Below are positions 8,584 to 17,557 of a stretch of DNA of 64,000 bases, one piece after another (position 1 is the first letter of the stretch; every line of letters starts with the position of its first letter). The notes beneath the pieces were generated by a model. That model did no database searches. It was not told the DNA's origin and saw nothing but the letters and a program-made list of their open reading frames with translations. The DNA comes from Rhizobium sp. AQ_MP (GTDB lineage Bacteria; Pseudomonadota; Alphaproteobacteria; Rhizobiales; Rhizobiaceae). Where the stretch lies: assembly GCF_014237835.1 (NCBI RefSeq), contig NZ_JACJVI010000006.1:1-64000 (forward strand), in the 5' to 3' direction. Made by a program: the position numbers and the translations under genes.

Positions 8584-9523
8584 TCAGATTTGTACCAGCG
8601 CCGAGGTGTAGCCCACATAGGCCACCAGCATGGCTCCAGCGGTGAGCCTGCGAACTCCGAGATGCGACAGAAGCAGGAAGGCGAAGCCGATCGTCACACC
8701 GAGCATGACGGGCACGTCAAAGCTGCCGAACCGTGGTGCGACCGCAATGGGCTGGATGACGGACGTCACGCCGAGGATGAACAGGATGTTGAAGATGTTC
8801 GATCCGACGATATTCCCGATCATGATACATGATATCGGAATGCTTGCGCACCGCTGACATGATGCCGGTTGCCAGTTCCGGCAGCGAGGTGCCAACGGCC
8901 ACGACGGTCAGGCCGATGACGGCTTCTGATACGCCGAAATCGCGGGCGAGGTTGGTTGCTCCGCGGACCAGAAGCTCGGCGCCGACGAAGAGGGTCACCA
9001 GGCCGCCCAGGATGAGCAGCGCCATGAAACCGCTTCCGAGCGTCTCATGTTTGACTTCTTCTTCTGCAACGTCCTCGACGGTGCCCTTGCTGTTGAAATA
9101 GGCATAGGCCACATAGGCCAGAAGAACAGCGACCATCACAAATCCGGCCAGCCGTCCGATGGCCGCAAACTGCGTCAGCCCGAGGAGCAGGATCGCTGCG
9201 GCCACCATGACATAGCTGTCACGCTTAACCCCTTTGTCCCAGTGGGTAATGGGCAAGATCATCGCACAGGCGCCGATGATGAGCAGGATGTTGGCAGTGT
9301 TCGATCCAACGACATTGCCGAGTGCAATGTCAGAAGAGCCGCTAATCGCCGCGCGCACGGACACCAGCAATTCCGGCATGGATGTGCCGAAGCCAACGAT
9401 CACGAGAGACACGATCAGCGTCGGAATGGCGAGCTTCTGGGCGAGTGCGATGGAGCCGCGCAACAGCCATTCCGCCCCGAAGTACAGTCCGACCAACCCG
9501 CCGGCAACCAACAAGTAATCCAA
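8584..9523 (-). pseudogene. Frameshifted calcium/sodium antiporter (CaCA family)
   Basis: Two overlapping frames together encode one YrbG-type antiporter of about 310 residues with ten or so membrane helices. The first frame carries the alpha-1 repeat (GFGTSMPELLVSV, then GNVVGSNTANILL) and most of alpha-2 (VAVGTSLPELATGI, then KHSDI). There it runs into 30-odd unrelated residues and stops. The rest (IGNIVGSNIFNILFILG to the C-terminus) continues in another frame. The break coincides with a perfect tandem duplication of CATGATA at 8821-8834. Removing one copy restores KHSDIMIGNIVGSN. The start is probably TTG at 9523, after a GGGGGA ribosome site. The product is expected to lack the second half of the ion-binding repeat. 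Confidence 0.85.
8821..8834. repeat. 7-bp tandem duplication causing the antiporter frameshift
   Basis: CATGATA occurs twice in direct succession. The family motif downstream is in frame only if one copy is removed, so the duplication is probably recent and may be reversible by replication slippage. Confidence 0.9.
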
Positions 9524-9655
9524 TTCAATCCCCCAGGTTTTCGGCAGCAAGGCCAGTCTTCGATCGCCGTCGCAAGTGGTGATGCACTGCAGCGATGTAC
9601 AGGTCACGGCCATTCACGTTTTTGTTGGTCGAACGGCCGGAGATAATGCCGCTGC

Positions 9656-10699
9656 TTAGATGGGCATCGGATAGACGCGGTGGATCTTCGCAATCTCCTG
9701 CAGCACCTCATCTGCAAGCTTGAGATCGGAGCCGCTGATATTGATCTTCAACTGCTCCATCGTGGTGGCGCCGATGATCACCGAAGCCATAAACGCACGT
9801 GTCAGGCAGAAGGCGATCGCCATGGCGGAGGGATCCAGTCCGTGTTTGGCCGCAAGCTCGACATAGGCGCGCGTCGCGGATTCCTGATGCGGGACAAGAC
9901 GACCGCCGATGTCGCCGTTGATCGAACCGCGTGACCCGGCGGGCTTCTTGCCGTCGAGATATTTGCCCGAGAGGATGCCGCCGGCCAGCGGCGAATAGGC
10001 GAGTAGGCCGACATCTTCATGGTGCGAAAGTTCGGCAAGGTCGAGATCGTAGTGCCGATAGAGCAGATTGTATTCGTTCTGGATCGTCGCGATACGGGGA
10101 AGCCCCTTGGCTTCGGCAAGCGTCAGATATTTCTGCGTGCCCCAGGCGGTTTCGTTGGAGAGGCCGACGGCTCTCAGTTTGCCGGCCTTCACGCAGTCAC
10201 CGAGGGCGTCGAGAATTTCAGCGATGTCCGATGCTGCTTTGGCCTTGTCCTGCTTGAAAGGGTTGTAGTTCCACGCGCCGCGGAAATGGAAATGCCCGCG
10301 GTTCGGCCAGTGGATCTGATAGAGATCGACATAGTCGGTTTTCAGCCGCTTCAGGCTGGCATCGAGCGCTTCCTTGACGACGGCACCGGTGATCGGCTTG
10401 CCATCGCGGATATAGGGACGACCCGGGCCCGCGACCTTGGTTGCCAGTACCACCTTCTCGCGATTGCCGGTTTTCTCGAACCAGTCGCCGATGAGGCGCT
10501 CGGTATCGGCGTATGTTTCCGCAGACAGCGGCGTTGTCGGATAAAGCTCGGCCGTATCGAAGAAGTTCACACCCTGGTCAAGCGCGTGGTCCATCTGCGC
10601 ATAGGCTTCCTCGCGCGTGTTCTGGGAGCCCCAGGTCATCGTGCCCAGGCAGATTTCGGAAACAAGGATATCGGTGCGGCCGAGCCGGTTCATCTTCAT
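9656..10699 (-). CDS. Aldo/keto reductase, Tas-like
   Basis: A 347-residue NADP(H)-dependent aldo/keto reductase that reduces aldehydes or ketones; the natural substrate is unknown. The start at 10699 (MKMNRLGRTD) follows an AGAGG ribosome site; the longer open frame is not used. The family motifs are present: FDTAELYP with the catalytic Asp and Tyr, ATKVAGPGR with the catalytic Lys, and YQIHWPNR with the catalytic His. The LGTMTWG and WNYNPFKQDK regions resemble E. coli Tas. It is divergent from fabD and, with the antiporter, interrupts the stretch between rpsF and fabD. Confidence 0.9.
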   Translation of the reverse strand: MKMNRLGRTDILVSEICLGTMTWGSQNTREEAYAQMDHALDQGVNFFDTAELYPTTPLSAETYADTERLIGDWFEKTGNREKVVLATKVAGPGRPYIRDGKPITGAVVKEALDASLKRLKTDYVDLYQIHWPNRGHFHFRGAWNYNPFKQDKAKAASDIAEILDALGDCVKAGKLRAVGLSNETAWGTQKYLTLAEAKGLPRIATIQNEYNLLYRHYDLDLAELSHHEDVGLLAYSPLAGGILSGKYLDGKKPAGSRGSINGDIGGRLVPHQESATRAYVELAAKHGLDPSAMAIAFCLTRAFMASVIIGATTMEQLKINISGSDLKLADEVLQEIAKIHRVYPMPI

Positions 10700-10907
10700 G
10701 GGAAAGCCTCTGATGTCGAGAAAATTGCCTGCGGAGGCGGAGGGCGGTGCGAGACAATTTAGGCAGAAATTGATGTACCGCAAGATGCCGATAGCTGTGG
10801 AACAGCCCGGTCGAAGTGACGGTTCGAGGGGGCGTCACCGGGGTGCAAGGCTTGACTTACAAGGCCCATCTGTGAATTGACAGGGAAAAACCAAGGGAGA
10901 AACGCCC

Positions 10908-11894
10908 ATGTCAGTCGCATTCACCTTCCCGGGCCAGGGCAGTCAGGCCGTCGGGATGGGCAAGGACCTTGCCGACAATTTTGCAGAAGCCCGTGCCGTT
11001 TTCGCAGAAGTTGACGAAGCGCTCGGCCAGAAACTGTCCGACATCATGTGGAATGGTCCGGAAGAGACGCTGACGCTGACCGCCAATGCCCAGCCGGCGC
11101 TGATGGCTGTCTCCATGGCCGTCATTCGTGTGCTTGAAGCCAAGGGCCTGGATCTCAAGTCCAAGATCGCATACGTCGCTGGTCACTCGCTCGGCGAGTA
11201 TTCCGCCCTCTGCGCTGCCGGAACCTTCTCGATCGCCGATACCGCACGCCTTCTGCGCATTCGCGGCAACGCCATGCAGGCGGCCGTTCCCGTAGGTGAG
11301 GGCGCCATGGCTGCCATCATCGGCCTGGAGCACGGTGATGTGCAGGCGATCTGCGCGGAAGCTTCCGCAGCCGGTCCCTGCCAGATCGCCAACGACAATG
11401 GCGGCGGTCAGCTGGTCATCTCGGGCGGCAAGGCTGCGGTGGAAAAGGCGGCAGCTCTTGCCACCGAAAAGGGCGCCAAGCGCGCCATCATGCTGCCGGT
11501 GTCTGCACCCTTCCATTCGGCTCTGATGGGCCCGGCGGCCGATGCCATGCGCGAGGCCCTTTCCAAGGTCGAAAAGAAAGACCCCATCGTGCCCCTCATC
11601 GCCAATGTGCGCGCCGCTCCCGTGACCTCAGCGACCGAAATCGCCGATCTGCTCGTCGAGCAGGTCACCGGCCAGGTGCGCTGGCGCGAAACGGTCGAAT
11701 GGTTCGGCGCCAATGGCGTGACGACGCTCTATGAGATCGGCTCAGGCAAGGTTCTGACGGGTCTCGCCCGCCGCATCGACAAGAACATCAACGGCGTCGC
11801 CGTGAATGGCCCGGCCGATATCGACGCGGCTCTTGCCGCACTCACGGCTGATCGCCTCAACGAACAACAAGGAAAACGATCATGTTCGATCTGA
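10908..11894 (+). CDS. fabD: Malonyl-CoA:ACP transacylase
   Basis: A 328-residue FabD, which transfers malonyl groups from CoA to acyl carrier protein to supply chain elongation. FPGQGSQ is at residues 7-13, and the nucleophile Ser94 lies in GHSLGE (92-97). The catalytic His is His203 in APFHSALM. The start follows AAGGGAGAA. Its 3' end overlaps fabG by 13 bases, indicating coupled expression of fabD and fabG. Confidence 0.97.
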   Translation: MSVAFTFPGQGSQAVGMGKDLADNFAEARAVFAEVDEALGQKLSDIMWNGPEETLTLTANAQPALMAVSMAVIRVLEAKGLDLKSKIAYVAGHSLGEYSALCAAGTFSIADTARLLRIRGNAMQAAVPVGEGAMAAIIGLEHGDVQAICAEASAAGPCQIANDNGGGQLVISGGKAAVEKAAALATEKGAKRAIMLPVSAPFHSALMGPAADAMREALSKVEKKDPIVPLIANVRAAPVTSATEIADLLVEQVTGQVRWRETVEWFGANGVTTLYEIGSGKVLTGLARRIDKNINGVAVNGPADIDAALAALTADRLNEQQGKRSCSI

Positions 11895-12619
11895 CCGGCC
11901 GCAAGGCTCTCGTGACCGGCGCCACAGGCGGCATCGGCGAAGAAATCGCTCGCCAGCTGCATGCCCAGGGCGCGATCGTCGGCCTGCATGGCACCCGTGT
12001 CGAAAAGCTGGAGGCGCTGGCCGCCGAACTCGGTGACCGCGTCAAGATCTTCCCGGCCAACCTTTCGGACCGAGATGAAGTGAAGGCACTGGGCGAAAAG
12101 GCCGAAGCTGAACTCGAAGGCGTCGACATCCTCGTCAACAATGCCGGCATCACCAAGGACGGCCTGTTCGTCCGCATGTCCGATGCCGACTGGGATGCGG
12201 TTCTGGAAGTCAATCTCACCGCCGTCTTCCGCCTGACCCGCGAGCTGACCCATCCGATGATGCGTCGCCGCTTTGGCCGCATCATCAACATCACCTCTGT
12301 CGTCGGCGTCACCGGCAATCCGGGCCAGGCCAACTACTGCGCCTCCAAGGCCGGCATGATCGGCTTTACCAAGTCGCTCGGCCAGGAAATCGCCACCCGC
12401 AACGTGACCGTCAACTGCGTCGCTCCGGGCTTTATCGAGAGCGCCATGACCGGCAAGCTGAACGACAAGCAGAAGGAAGCGATCATGGGGGCCATCCCCA
12501 TGAAGCGCATGGGCACCGGTGCCGAAGTTGCCTCCGCCGTCGTCTACCTCGCCTCCAACGAAGCCGCCTACATGACCGGCCAGACGCTGCACGTGAATGG
12601 CGGCATGGCGATGATCTGA
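11882..12619 (+). CDS. fabG: 3-oxoacyl-[ACP] reductase
   Basis: A 245-residue short-chain dehydrogenase that reduces 3-oxoacyl-ACP with NADPH. The nucleotide-binding motif TGATGGIGE is at residues 12-20 and NNAG at 86-89. The catalytic Ser139, Tyr152 and Lys156 (YCASK) are all present, and the C-terminus ends in LHVNGGMAMI as in FabG. The ribosome site AAGGAAA lies inside the end of fabD. Confidence 0.97.
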   Translation: MFDLTGRKALVTGATGGIGEEIARQLHAQGAIVGLHGTRVEKLEALAAELGDRVKIFPANLSDRDEVKALGEKAEAELEGVDILVNNAGITKDGLFVRMSDADWDAVLEVNLTAVFRLTRELTHPMMRRRFGRIINITSVVGVTGNPGQANYCASKAGMIGFTKSLGQEIATRNVTVNCVAPGFIESAMTGKLNDKQKEAIMGAIPMKRMGTGAEVASAVVYLASNEAAYMTGQTLHVNGGMAMI

Positions 12620-12693
12620 CCGAATTGCCGGAAAGAGCCCTTGCGCAATAGGATGTTGACCGAGGCGAAGGGGCGAATTTCTGGCTTTGCGGC

Positions 12694-12715
12694 GCGCTTA
12701 AACCGTGTTAAGCGC
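12694..12715. repeat. Inverted repeat in the fabG-acpP spacer
   Basis: GCGCTTAA (12694-12701) and TTAAGCGC (12708-12715) are perfect inverted copies with a 6-base spacer. No T-run follows, so a terminator is unlikely and a protein-binding site is possible. Confidence 0.5.
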
Positions 12716-12754
12716 TCCATGACTGTGAGCAGTCGCTCCGTCTCATGAGCCGAA

Positions 12755-12778
12755 GTTTATGCTTTTGTTTGCATAAAC
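12755..12778. repeat. Inverted repeat upstream of acpP
   Basis: GTTTATGC (12755-12762) and GCATAAAC (12771-12778) are perfect inverted copies separated by eight T-rich bases. The repeat ends 116 bases before the acpP start, in or near its expected promoter. It could be an operator or a weak hairpin. Confidence 0.5.
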
Positions 12779-12894
12779 CGCTCTGGGTCAGGGCCGAAGG
12801 GTTTGCTGGTGGGGACGAAAGCGTCACCGGCTGAATGCAGGGCAGGGTAGCCATTACGGCTCCCTCTGAATTTTAGAAGGTCGAGGATACCGAC

Positions 12895-13131
12895 ATGAGC
12901 GATATCGCAGAACGCGTGAAGAAAATTGTAGTTGATCATCTCGGCGTTGACGCTGAAAAGGTCGTCGAAGGCGCGAGCTTCATCGACGATCTGGGCGCTG
13001 ACTCGCTCGACACCGTCGAACTCGTCATGGCCTTCGAAGAAGAATTCGGCGTCGAGATCCCGGACGATGCAGCGGACTCGATCCTGACGGTCGGCGACGC
13101 CGTAAAGTTCATCGAGAAGGCCCAGGCCTGA
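12895..13131 (+). CDS. acpP: Acyl carrier protein
   Basis: A 78-residue acidic ACP. The phosphopantetheine attachment site is Ser37 in [12 protein letters not shown]. The four-helix ACP fold and length match the family. It carries growing acyl chains for the fab enzymes and for lipid A and phospholipid synthesis. It has its own 275-base upstream spacer with two inverted repeats, which suggests a separate promoter, fitting its usual high expression. Confidence 0.98.
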   Translation: MSDIAERVKKIVVDHLGVDAEKVVEGASFIDDLGADSLDTVELVMAFEEEFGVEIPDDAADSILTVGDAVKFIEKAQA

Positions 13132-13180
13132 TCGATCAGACTGCTGCGGAAGGCGGGTGCGAGCCCGTCCTGTCCGCTTG

Positions 13181-13205
13181 GGCCCGCGATGAGCGGGCCT
13201 TGTTG
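13181..13205 (+). terminator. Hairpin between acpP and fabF, possible weak terminator
   Basis: GGCCCGC (13181-13187) and GCGGGCC (13193-13199) form a stem with a GATGA loop, followed by TTGTTG. The poor T-run suggests partial termination, which would lower fabF relative to acpP. Confidence 0.5.
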
Positions 13206-13263
13206 TATCTGGACCTTTGTTTACAGTGACTTCGGTCAACGAATTTGGGGTGGGCTTCGCACG

Positions 13264-14520
13264 ATGAGACGTGTCGTCATCACCGGTACCGGCATGGTAT
13301 CGCCTCTGGGAGTGGGTACGGAACTGACCTGGCAGCGGCTTCTCGCCAGCCAGAGCGGCGCTCGCCTGGTCACGGAATTCGAGGTCGAGGACCTGCCGGC
13401 CAAGATCGCCTGCCGTATCCCGACCGAAGGTGAAGGCGCCTGGAATCCGGATGACTGGATGGAGCTCAAGGAGCAGCGCAAGGTCGATCACTTCATCATC
13501 TACGCGGTCGCAGCGGCCGATATGGCGCTGAAGGATGCCGGCTGGGAGCCGAAGACGGATGACGAGCAATGCGCCACCGGCGTGCTGATCGGCTCCGGAA
13601 TCGGCGGTATCGAAGGCATTGTCGAAGCAGGCCACATCCTGCGCGACAAGGGCCCGCGCCGCCTGTCGCCCTTCTTCATCCCTGGTCGCCTGATCAACCT
13701 CGCTTCCGGCCAGGTGTCGATCCGCCACAAGCTGCGCGGTCCGAACCATTCCGTCGTGACCGCCTGCTCGACCGGCGCCCATGCCATTGGTGATGCAGCC
13801 CGTCTCGTCGCTCTTGGCGATGCCGACGTGATGGTCGCCGGCGGCACGGAATCGCCGATCAGCCGCATTTCGCTGGCCGGTTTCGCTGCCTGCAAGGCGC
13901 TGTCGACAGCCCGCAACGACGATCCGACCGCCGCCTCGCGCCCCTATGACAAGGACCGTGACGGTTTCGTTATGGGTGAGGGCGCCGGCATCGTGGTTCT
14001 CGAAGAACTGGAACACGCCAAGGCACGCGGTGCCAAAATCTATGCCGAAGTCGTCGGCTACGGTCTGTCGGGCGACGCCTTCCATATCACCGCTCCCTCG
14101 GAAGATGGGGACGGCGCCTTCCGCTGCATGACCATGGCGCTGAAGCGCGCCGGCCTGAAGCCGTCCGACATCGACTACATCAACGCCCATGGCACCTCGA
14201 CCATGGCCGACACGATCGAACTCGGCGCCGTGGAGCGACTGCTCGGCGACCACGCCGAAAACGTCTCGATGTCGTCGACCAAGTCGGCGATCGGGCATCT
14301 GCTCGGCGCCGCCGGTGCCGTCGAGGCGATCTTCTCGACGCTCGCCATCCGCGACAACATCGCGCCGCCGACGCTCAACCTCGACAATCCCGATGTCGAG
14401 ACCAAGATCGACCTCGTGCCGCACAAGGCGCGCAAGCGCGAGATCAATGTCGCCCTGTCGAATTCCTTCGGCTTCGGCGGCACCAACGCCTCGCTGGTGC
14501 TGAAGCGCTACGAGGCCTGA
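13264..14520 (+). CDS. fabF: 3-oxoacyl-[ACP] synthase II
   Basis: A 418-residue KAS II condensing enzyme that elongates acyl-ACP with malonyl-ACP. The start at 13264 (MRRVVITGTGMVSPLG) is the canonical FabF N-terminus; 25 upstream codons are open but unlikely to be used. The active site is complete: Cys168 in TACSTGAHA, His309 in NAHGTST, Lys340 and His345 in the TKSAIGH segment. Between acpP and mltG, the standard order in Rhizobiales. Confidence 0.97.
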   Translation: MRRVVITGTGMVSPLGVGTELTWQRLLASQSGARLVTEFEVEDLPAKIACRIPTEGEGAWNPDDWMELKEQRKVDHFIIYAVAAADMALKDAGWEPKTDDEQCATGVLIGSGIGGIEGIVEAGHILRDKGPRRLSPFFIPGRLINLASGQVSIRHKLRGPNHSVVTACSTGAHAIGDAARLVALGDADVMVAGGTESPISRISLAGFAACKALSTARNDDPTAASRPYDKDRDGFVMGEGAGIVVLEELEHAKARGAKIYAEVVGYGLSGDAFHITAPSEDGDGAFRCMTMALKRAGLKPSDIDYINAHGTSTMADTIELGAVERLLGDHAENVSMSSTKSAIGHLLGAAGAVEAIFSTLAIRDNIAPPTLNLDNPDVETKIDLVPHKARKREINVALSNSFGFGGTNASLVLKRYEA

Positions 14521-14715
14521 TCGGGTCGGGCGGAGGGGCATTGCTCCGGCCGCCCTCGATTGCACGGAATGACGGCGGACTGCTCTTGCCCGCCGCCACT
14601 GTCTGCGGGTAGAAATCTTCCCAACGCCCGGCGCATCTGTGCCGGACGATGACCCGGATTTTTGCCGCATTGCTGGATGAAACAGCCGCGAGTGCGAAAC
14701 AAAGAAGGATTGCCG

Positions 14716-15933
14716 GTGACCGACAACAGCCAGAACGGCGGTAGCCAGAACAACGGTGTCTCCTTCGGCCGCGATGCCGATAGCCAGCCGGGCAAGGGAC
14801 CCTTCATTCCGAAATCGCCCAACGAGGCGCTGCGTCCCGAACGAGTGCCGCAGCCGCCGCGCCGTTCGCGCAAGGCGCGAAGCCAGCTGGTCATTTTCCT
14901 GAATTTCCTGATGACCATGGTGGTCTTCGTCAGCGTCGTCGCTGTGGCCGGCTTCTTTTATGTGATGGACGCCTACCAGAAGCCGGGTCCTCTGGCCGCA
15001 AACACCAATTTCGTCGTGCGCAGCGGCGCTGGCCTCGCCGAGATCGCCAACAATCTCGAGCGCAATGGCATCGTGTCGGATGCACGCATCTACCGCTACG
15101 TGACCACCACCTATCTCCAGGAAGGTCAGACTTTGAAGGCGGGCGAATACGAGATCAAGGCCGGCGCTTCTATGAAGGACATCACGGCGCTGCTGGAATC
15201 CGGCAAGTCGATCCTCTACTCGGTGTCGCTGCCGGAAGGCCTGACGGTCAAGCAGATATTCCAGCGTCTCGCCAACGATCCCGTGCTCGAAGGTGACCTG
15301 CCCGCCGAATTGCCGCCCGAAGGCAGCCTGCGCCCTGACACTTACAAGTTTACCCGTGGGACCAACCGCGCCGAGATCGTCGCCCAGATGCGCGCCGCCC
15401 AGGAGCGCCTGATCGACCAGATCTGGGAGAAGCGTGATCCGGATCTCCCGGTCAAGACGAAGGAAGAATTCGTCACGCTGGCATCGATCGTCGAGAAGGA
15501 AACCGGCAAGGACGACGAGCGCGCCCATGTCGCCTCCGTCTTCATCAACCGTCTGAACAAGGGCATGCGCCTGCAGTCCGACCCAACCATCATCTACGGT
15601 CTCTTCGGCGGCGACGGCAAACCGGCCGACCGTCCGATCTTCCAATCGGACATCAAGAAGGAAACGCCCTACAACACCTACGTGATCAAGGGACTGCCGC
15701 CTGGACCGATCGCCAATCCGGGCCGGGCCGCCCTCGAGGCTGTCGCACATCCGTGGAAGACGGAAGACCTCTATTTCGTCGCCGACGGCACCGGTGGCCA
15801 TGCGTTTGCGGCCACCTTGCAGGAGCACAACGCCAATGTGCGCCGCTGGCGTAAGATCGAGGCTGAACGCGCCCAGCAGACGCCGGCAACGTTGGATGTC
15901 GAGCCGGAAGCCGATCCGACGGCCAACAACTGA
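14716..15933 (+). CDS. mltG: Endolytic transglycosylase MltG (YceG)
   Basis: A membrane-anchored lytic transglycosylase that cleaves nascent peptidoglycan strands and limits their length. The best start is GTG at 14716 after AAGAAGGA (14702-14709), giving 405 residues; an ATG 54 bases upstream lacks a ribosome site. A cytosolic Pro/Arg-rich N-terminus is followed by one membrane helix (about 57-85), a LysM-like region and the YceG catalytic domain. The catalytic Glu is the first Glu of SIVEKETG (about residue 260). The conserved RLNKGMRLQSDPTIIYGL and KGLPPGPIANPG segments are present. Confidence 0.93.
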   Translation: MTDNSQNGGSQNNGVSFGRDADSQPGKGPFIPKSPNEALRPERVPQPPRRSRKARSQLVIFLNFLMTMVVFVSVVAVAGFFYVMDAYQKPGPLAANTNFVVRSGAGLAEIANNLERNGIVSDARIYRYVTTTYLQEGQTLKAGEYEIKAGASMKDITALLESGKSILYSVSLPEGLTVKQIFQRLANDPVLEGDLPAELPPEGSLRPDTYKFTRGTNRAEIVAQMRAAQERLIDQIWEKRDPDLPVKTKEEFVTLASIVEKETGKDDERAHVASVFINRLNKGMRLQSDPTIIYGLFGGDGKPADRPIFQSDIKKETPYNTYVIKGLPPGPIANPGRAALEAVAHPWKTEDLYFVADGTGGHAFAATLQEHNANVRRWRKIEAERAQQTPATLDVEPEADPTANN

Positions 15934-15953
15934 GACTGGCGAGGGGCAGGGAT

Positions 15954-16844
15954 ATGACACTGCAATCCATGACGGGCTTTGCCCGGGTCGAGGGCTCGTC
16001 CGGTCGTTACCGCTGGGCCTGGGAACTGCGTTCGGTCAACGGCAAGGGGCTCGATCTGCGCACCCGCCTGCCGCAGGGTCACGAGGCGCTGGAAACCGAT
16101 ATCCGCCGGCTCGCCGGCGAACGGCTGACGCGCGGCAATCTGCAGATCGGCCTGAGCGTTACGGTCAGTGAAAACCGCGTCGAGGCGGTCCTCAACCGCG
16201 ATGCCCTGGCTGCGGTTCTGGCGCTGCGCGATGAACTGGGCCCCGAGATTCTCGATCCGGCACCCCTTCGCCTCGATACGCTGCTGTCAATCCGGGGGCT
16301 CGTCGACATGCGCGAGGCGACCGACGATGCCGATGCCATTGCCTCCCGTGACGCCGACATTCTCGCTGGTCTTGAGCGCGCCATTCTCGCGCTCGCCGAG
16401 ATGCGCACGATCGAGGGTGGCGCCCTGCGCCGTATCCTCGAGGAGCATATCGGCAAGATCGAGGAGCTCGCCTTGCAGATCGAGGCAGACCCGTCTCGCT
16501 CGCCCGAAGAGATTGCCCGACGGCTGGAGGCCCAGCTTGCCAGTCTGATGGATACGACCAGCGGACTCGATCGTGACCGGCTCCATCAGGAAATCGCCCT
16601 GATCGCCACGAAGGCCGATCTGCGCGAAGAGATCGACCGGCTGAAGGCGCATGTCACGGCCGCCCGCGAACTGCTGGCAGCAGGTGGCCCGGTCGGTCGC
16701 AAGCTCGATTTCCTGGCGCAGGAATTTAACCGAGAATCAAATACTATCTGTTCCAAATCGAATTCTGTCGCGGTCACGGCCGCCGGCATCGAATTGAAGG
16801 TCGTCATCGACCAGTTCCGCGAACAGGTTCAAAATCTGGAGTAG
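15954..16844 (+). CDS. yicC: YicC family endoribonuclease-like protein
   Basis: A 296-residue YicC-family protein with the N-terminal motif [12 protein letters not shown] and the C-terminal DUF1732 segment [18 protein letters not shown]. coli YicC has been reported as an RNase involved in small-RNA turnover; activity here is inferred from family. The start follows GAGGGGCAGGG. It ends two bases before gmk, with which it is commonly paired. Confidence 0.9.
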   Translation: MTLQSMTGFARVEGSSGRYRWAWELRSVNGKGLDLRTRLPQGHEALETDIRRLAGERLTRGNLQIGLSVTVSENRVEAVLNRDALAAVLALRDELGPEILDPAPLRLDTLLSIRGLVDMREATDDADAIASRDADILAGLERAILALAEMRTIEGGALRRILEEHIGKIEELALQIEADPSRSPEEIARRLEAQLASLMDTTSGLDRDRLHQEIALIATKADLREEIDRLKAHVTAARELLAAGGPVGRKLDFLAQEFNRESNTICSKSNSVAVTAAGIELKVVIDQFREQVQNLE

Positions 16845-16846
16845 TC

Positions 16847-17494
<648 letters not shown>

Positions 17495-17515
17495 GGCGAT
17501 GAATGGGCTGGAATG

Positions 17516-17551
17516 AAAAAAGGGCGGCGCGATTATCTCGGCCGCCCTTTT
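17516..17551. terminator. Bidirectional terminator between gmk and betC
   Basis: A stem of GGGCGGC (17522-17528) and GCCGCCC (17541-17547) is extended by A- and T-runs on either side, giving a good terminator in both directions between convergent genes. Confidence 0.85.
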
Positions 17552-17557
17552 CCGTTT

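Noticed and set aside
12698-12711. CtrA-like site TTAA-N6-TTAA upstream of acpP
   Set aside because: The CtrA consensus needs seven bases between the TTAA halves; here there are six. The larger inverted repeat explains the pattern better.
12757-15960. Open frame of over 1000 codons on the minus strand
   Set aside because: It is antisense to acpP, fabF and mltG, which have clear family motifs. Such frames arise from GC-rich codon use. No domain is recognisable in it.
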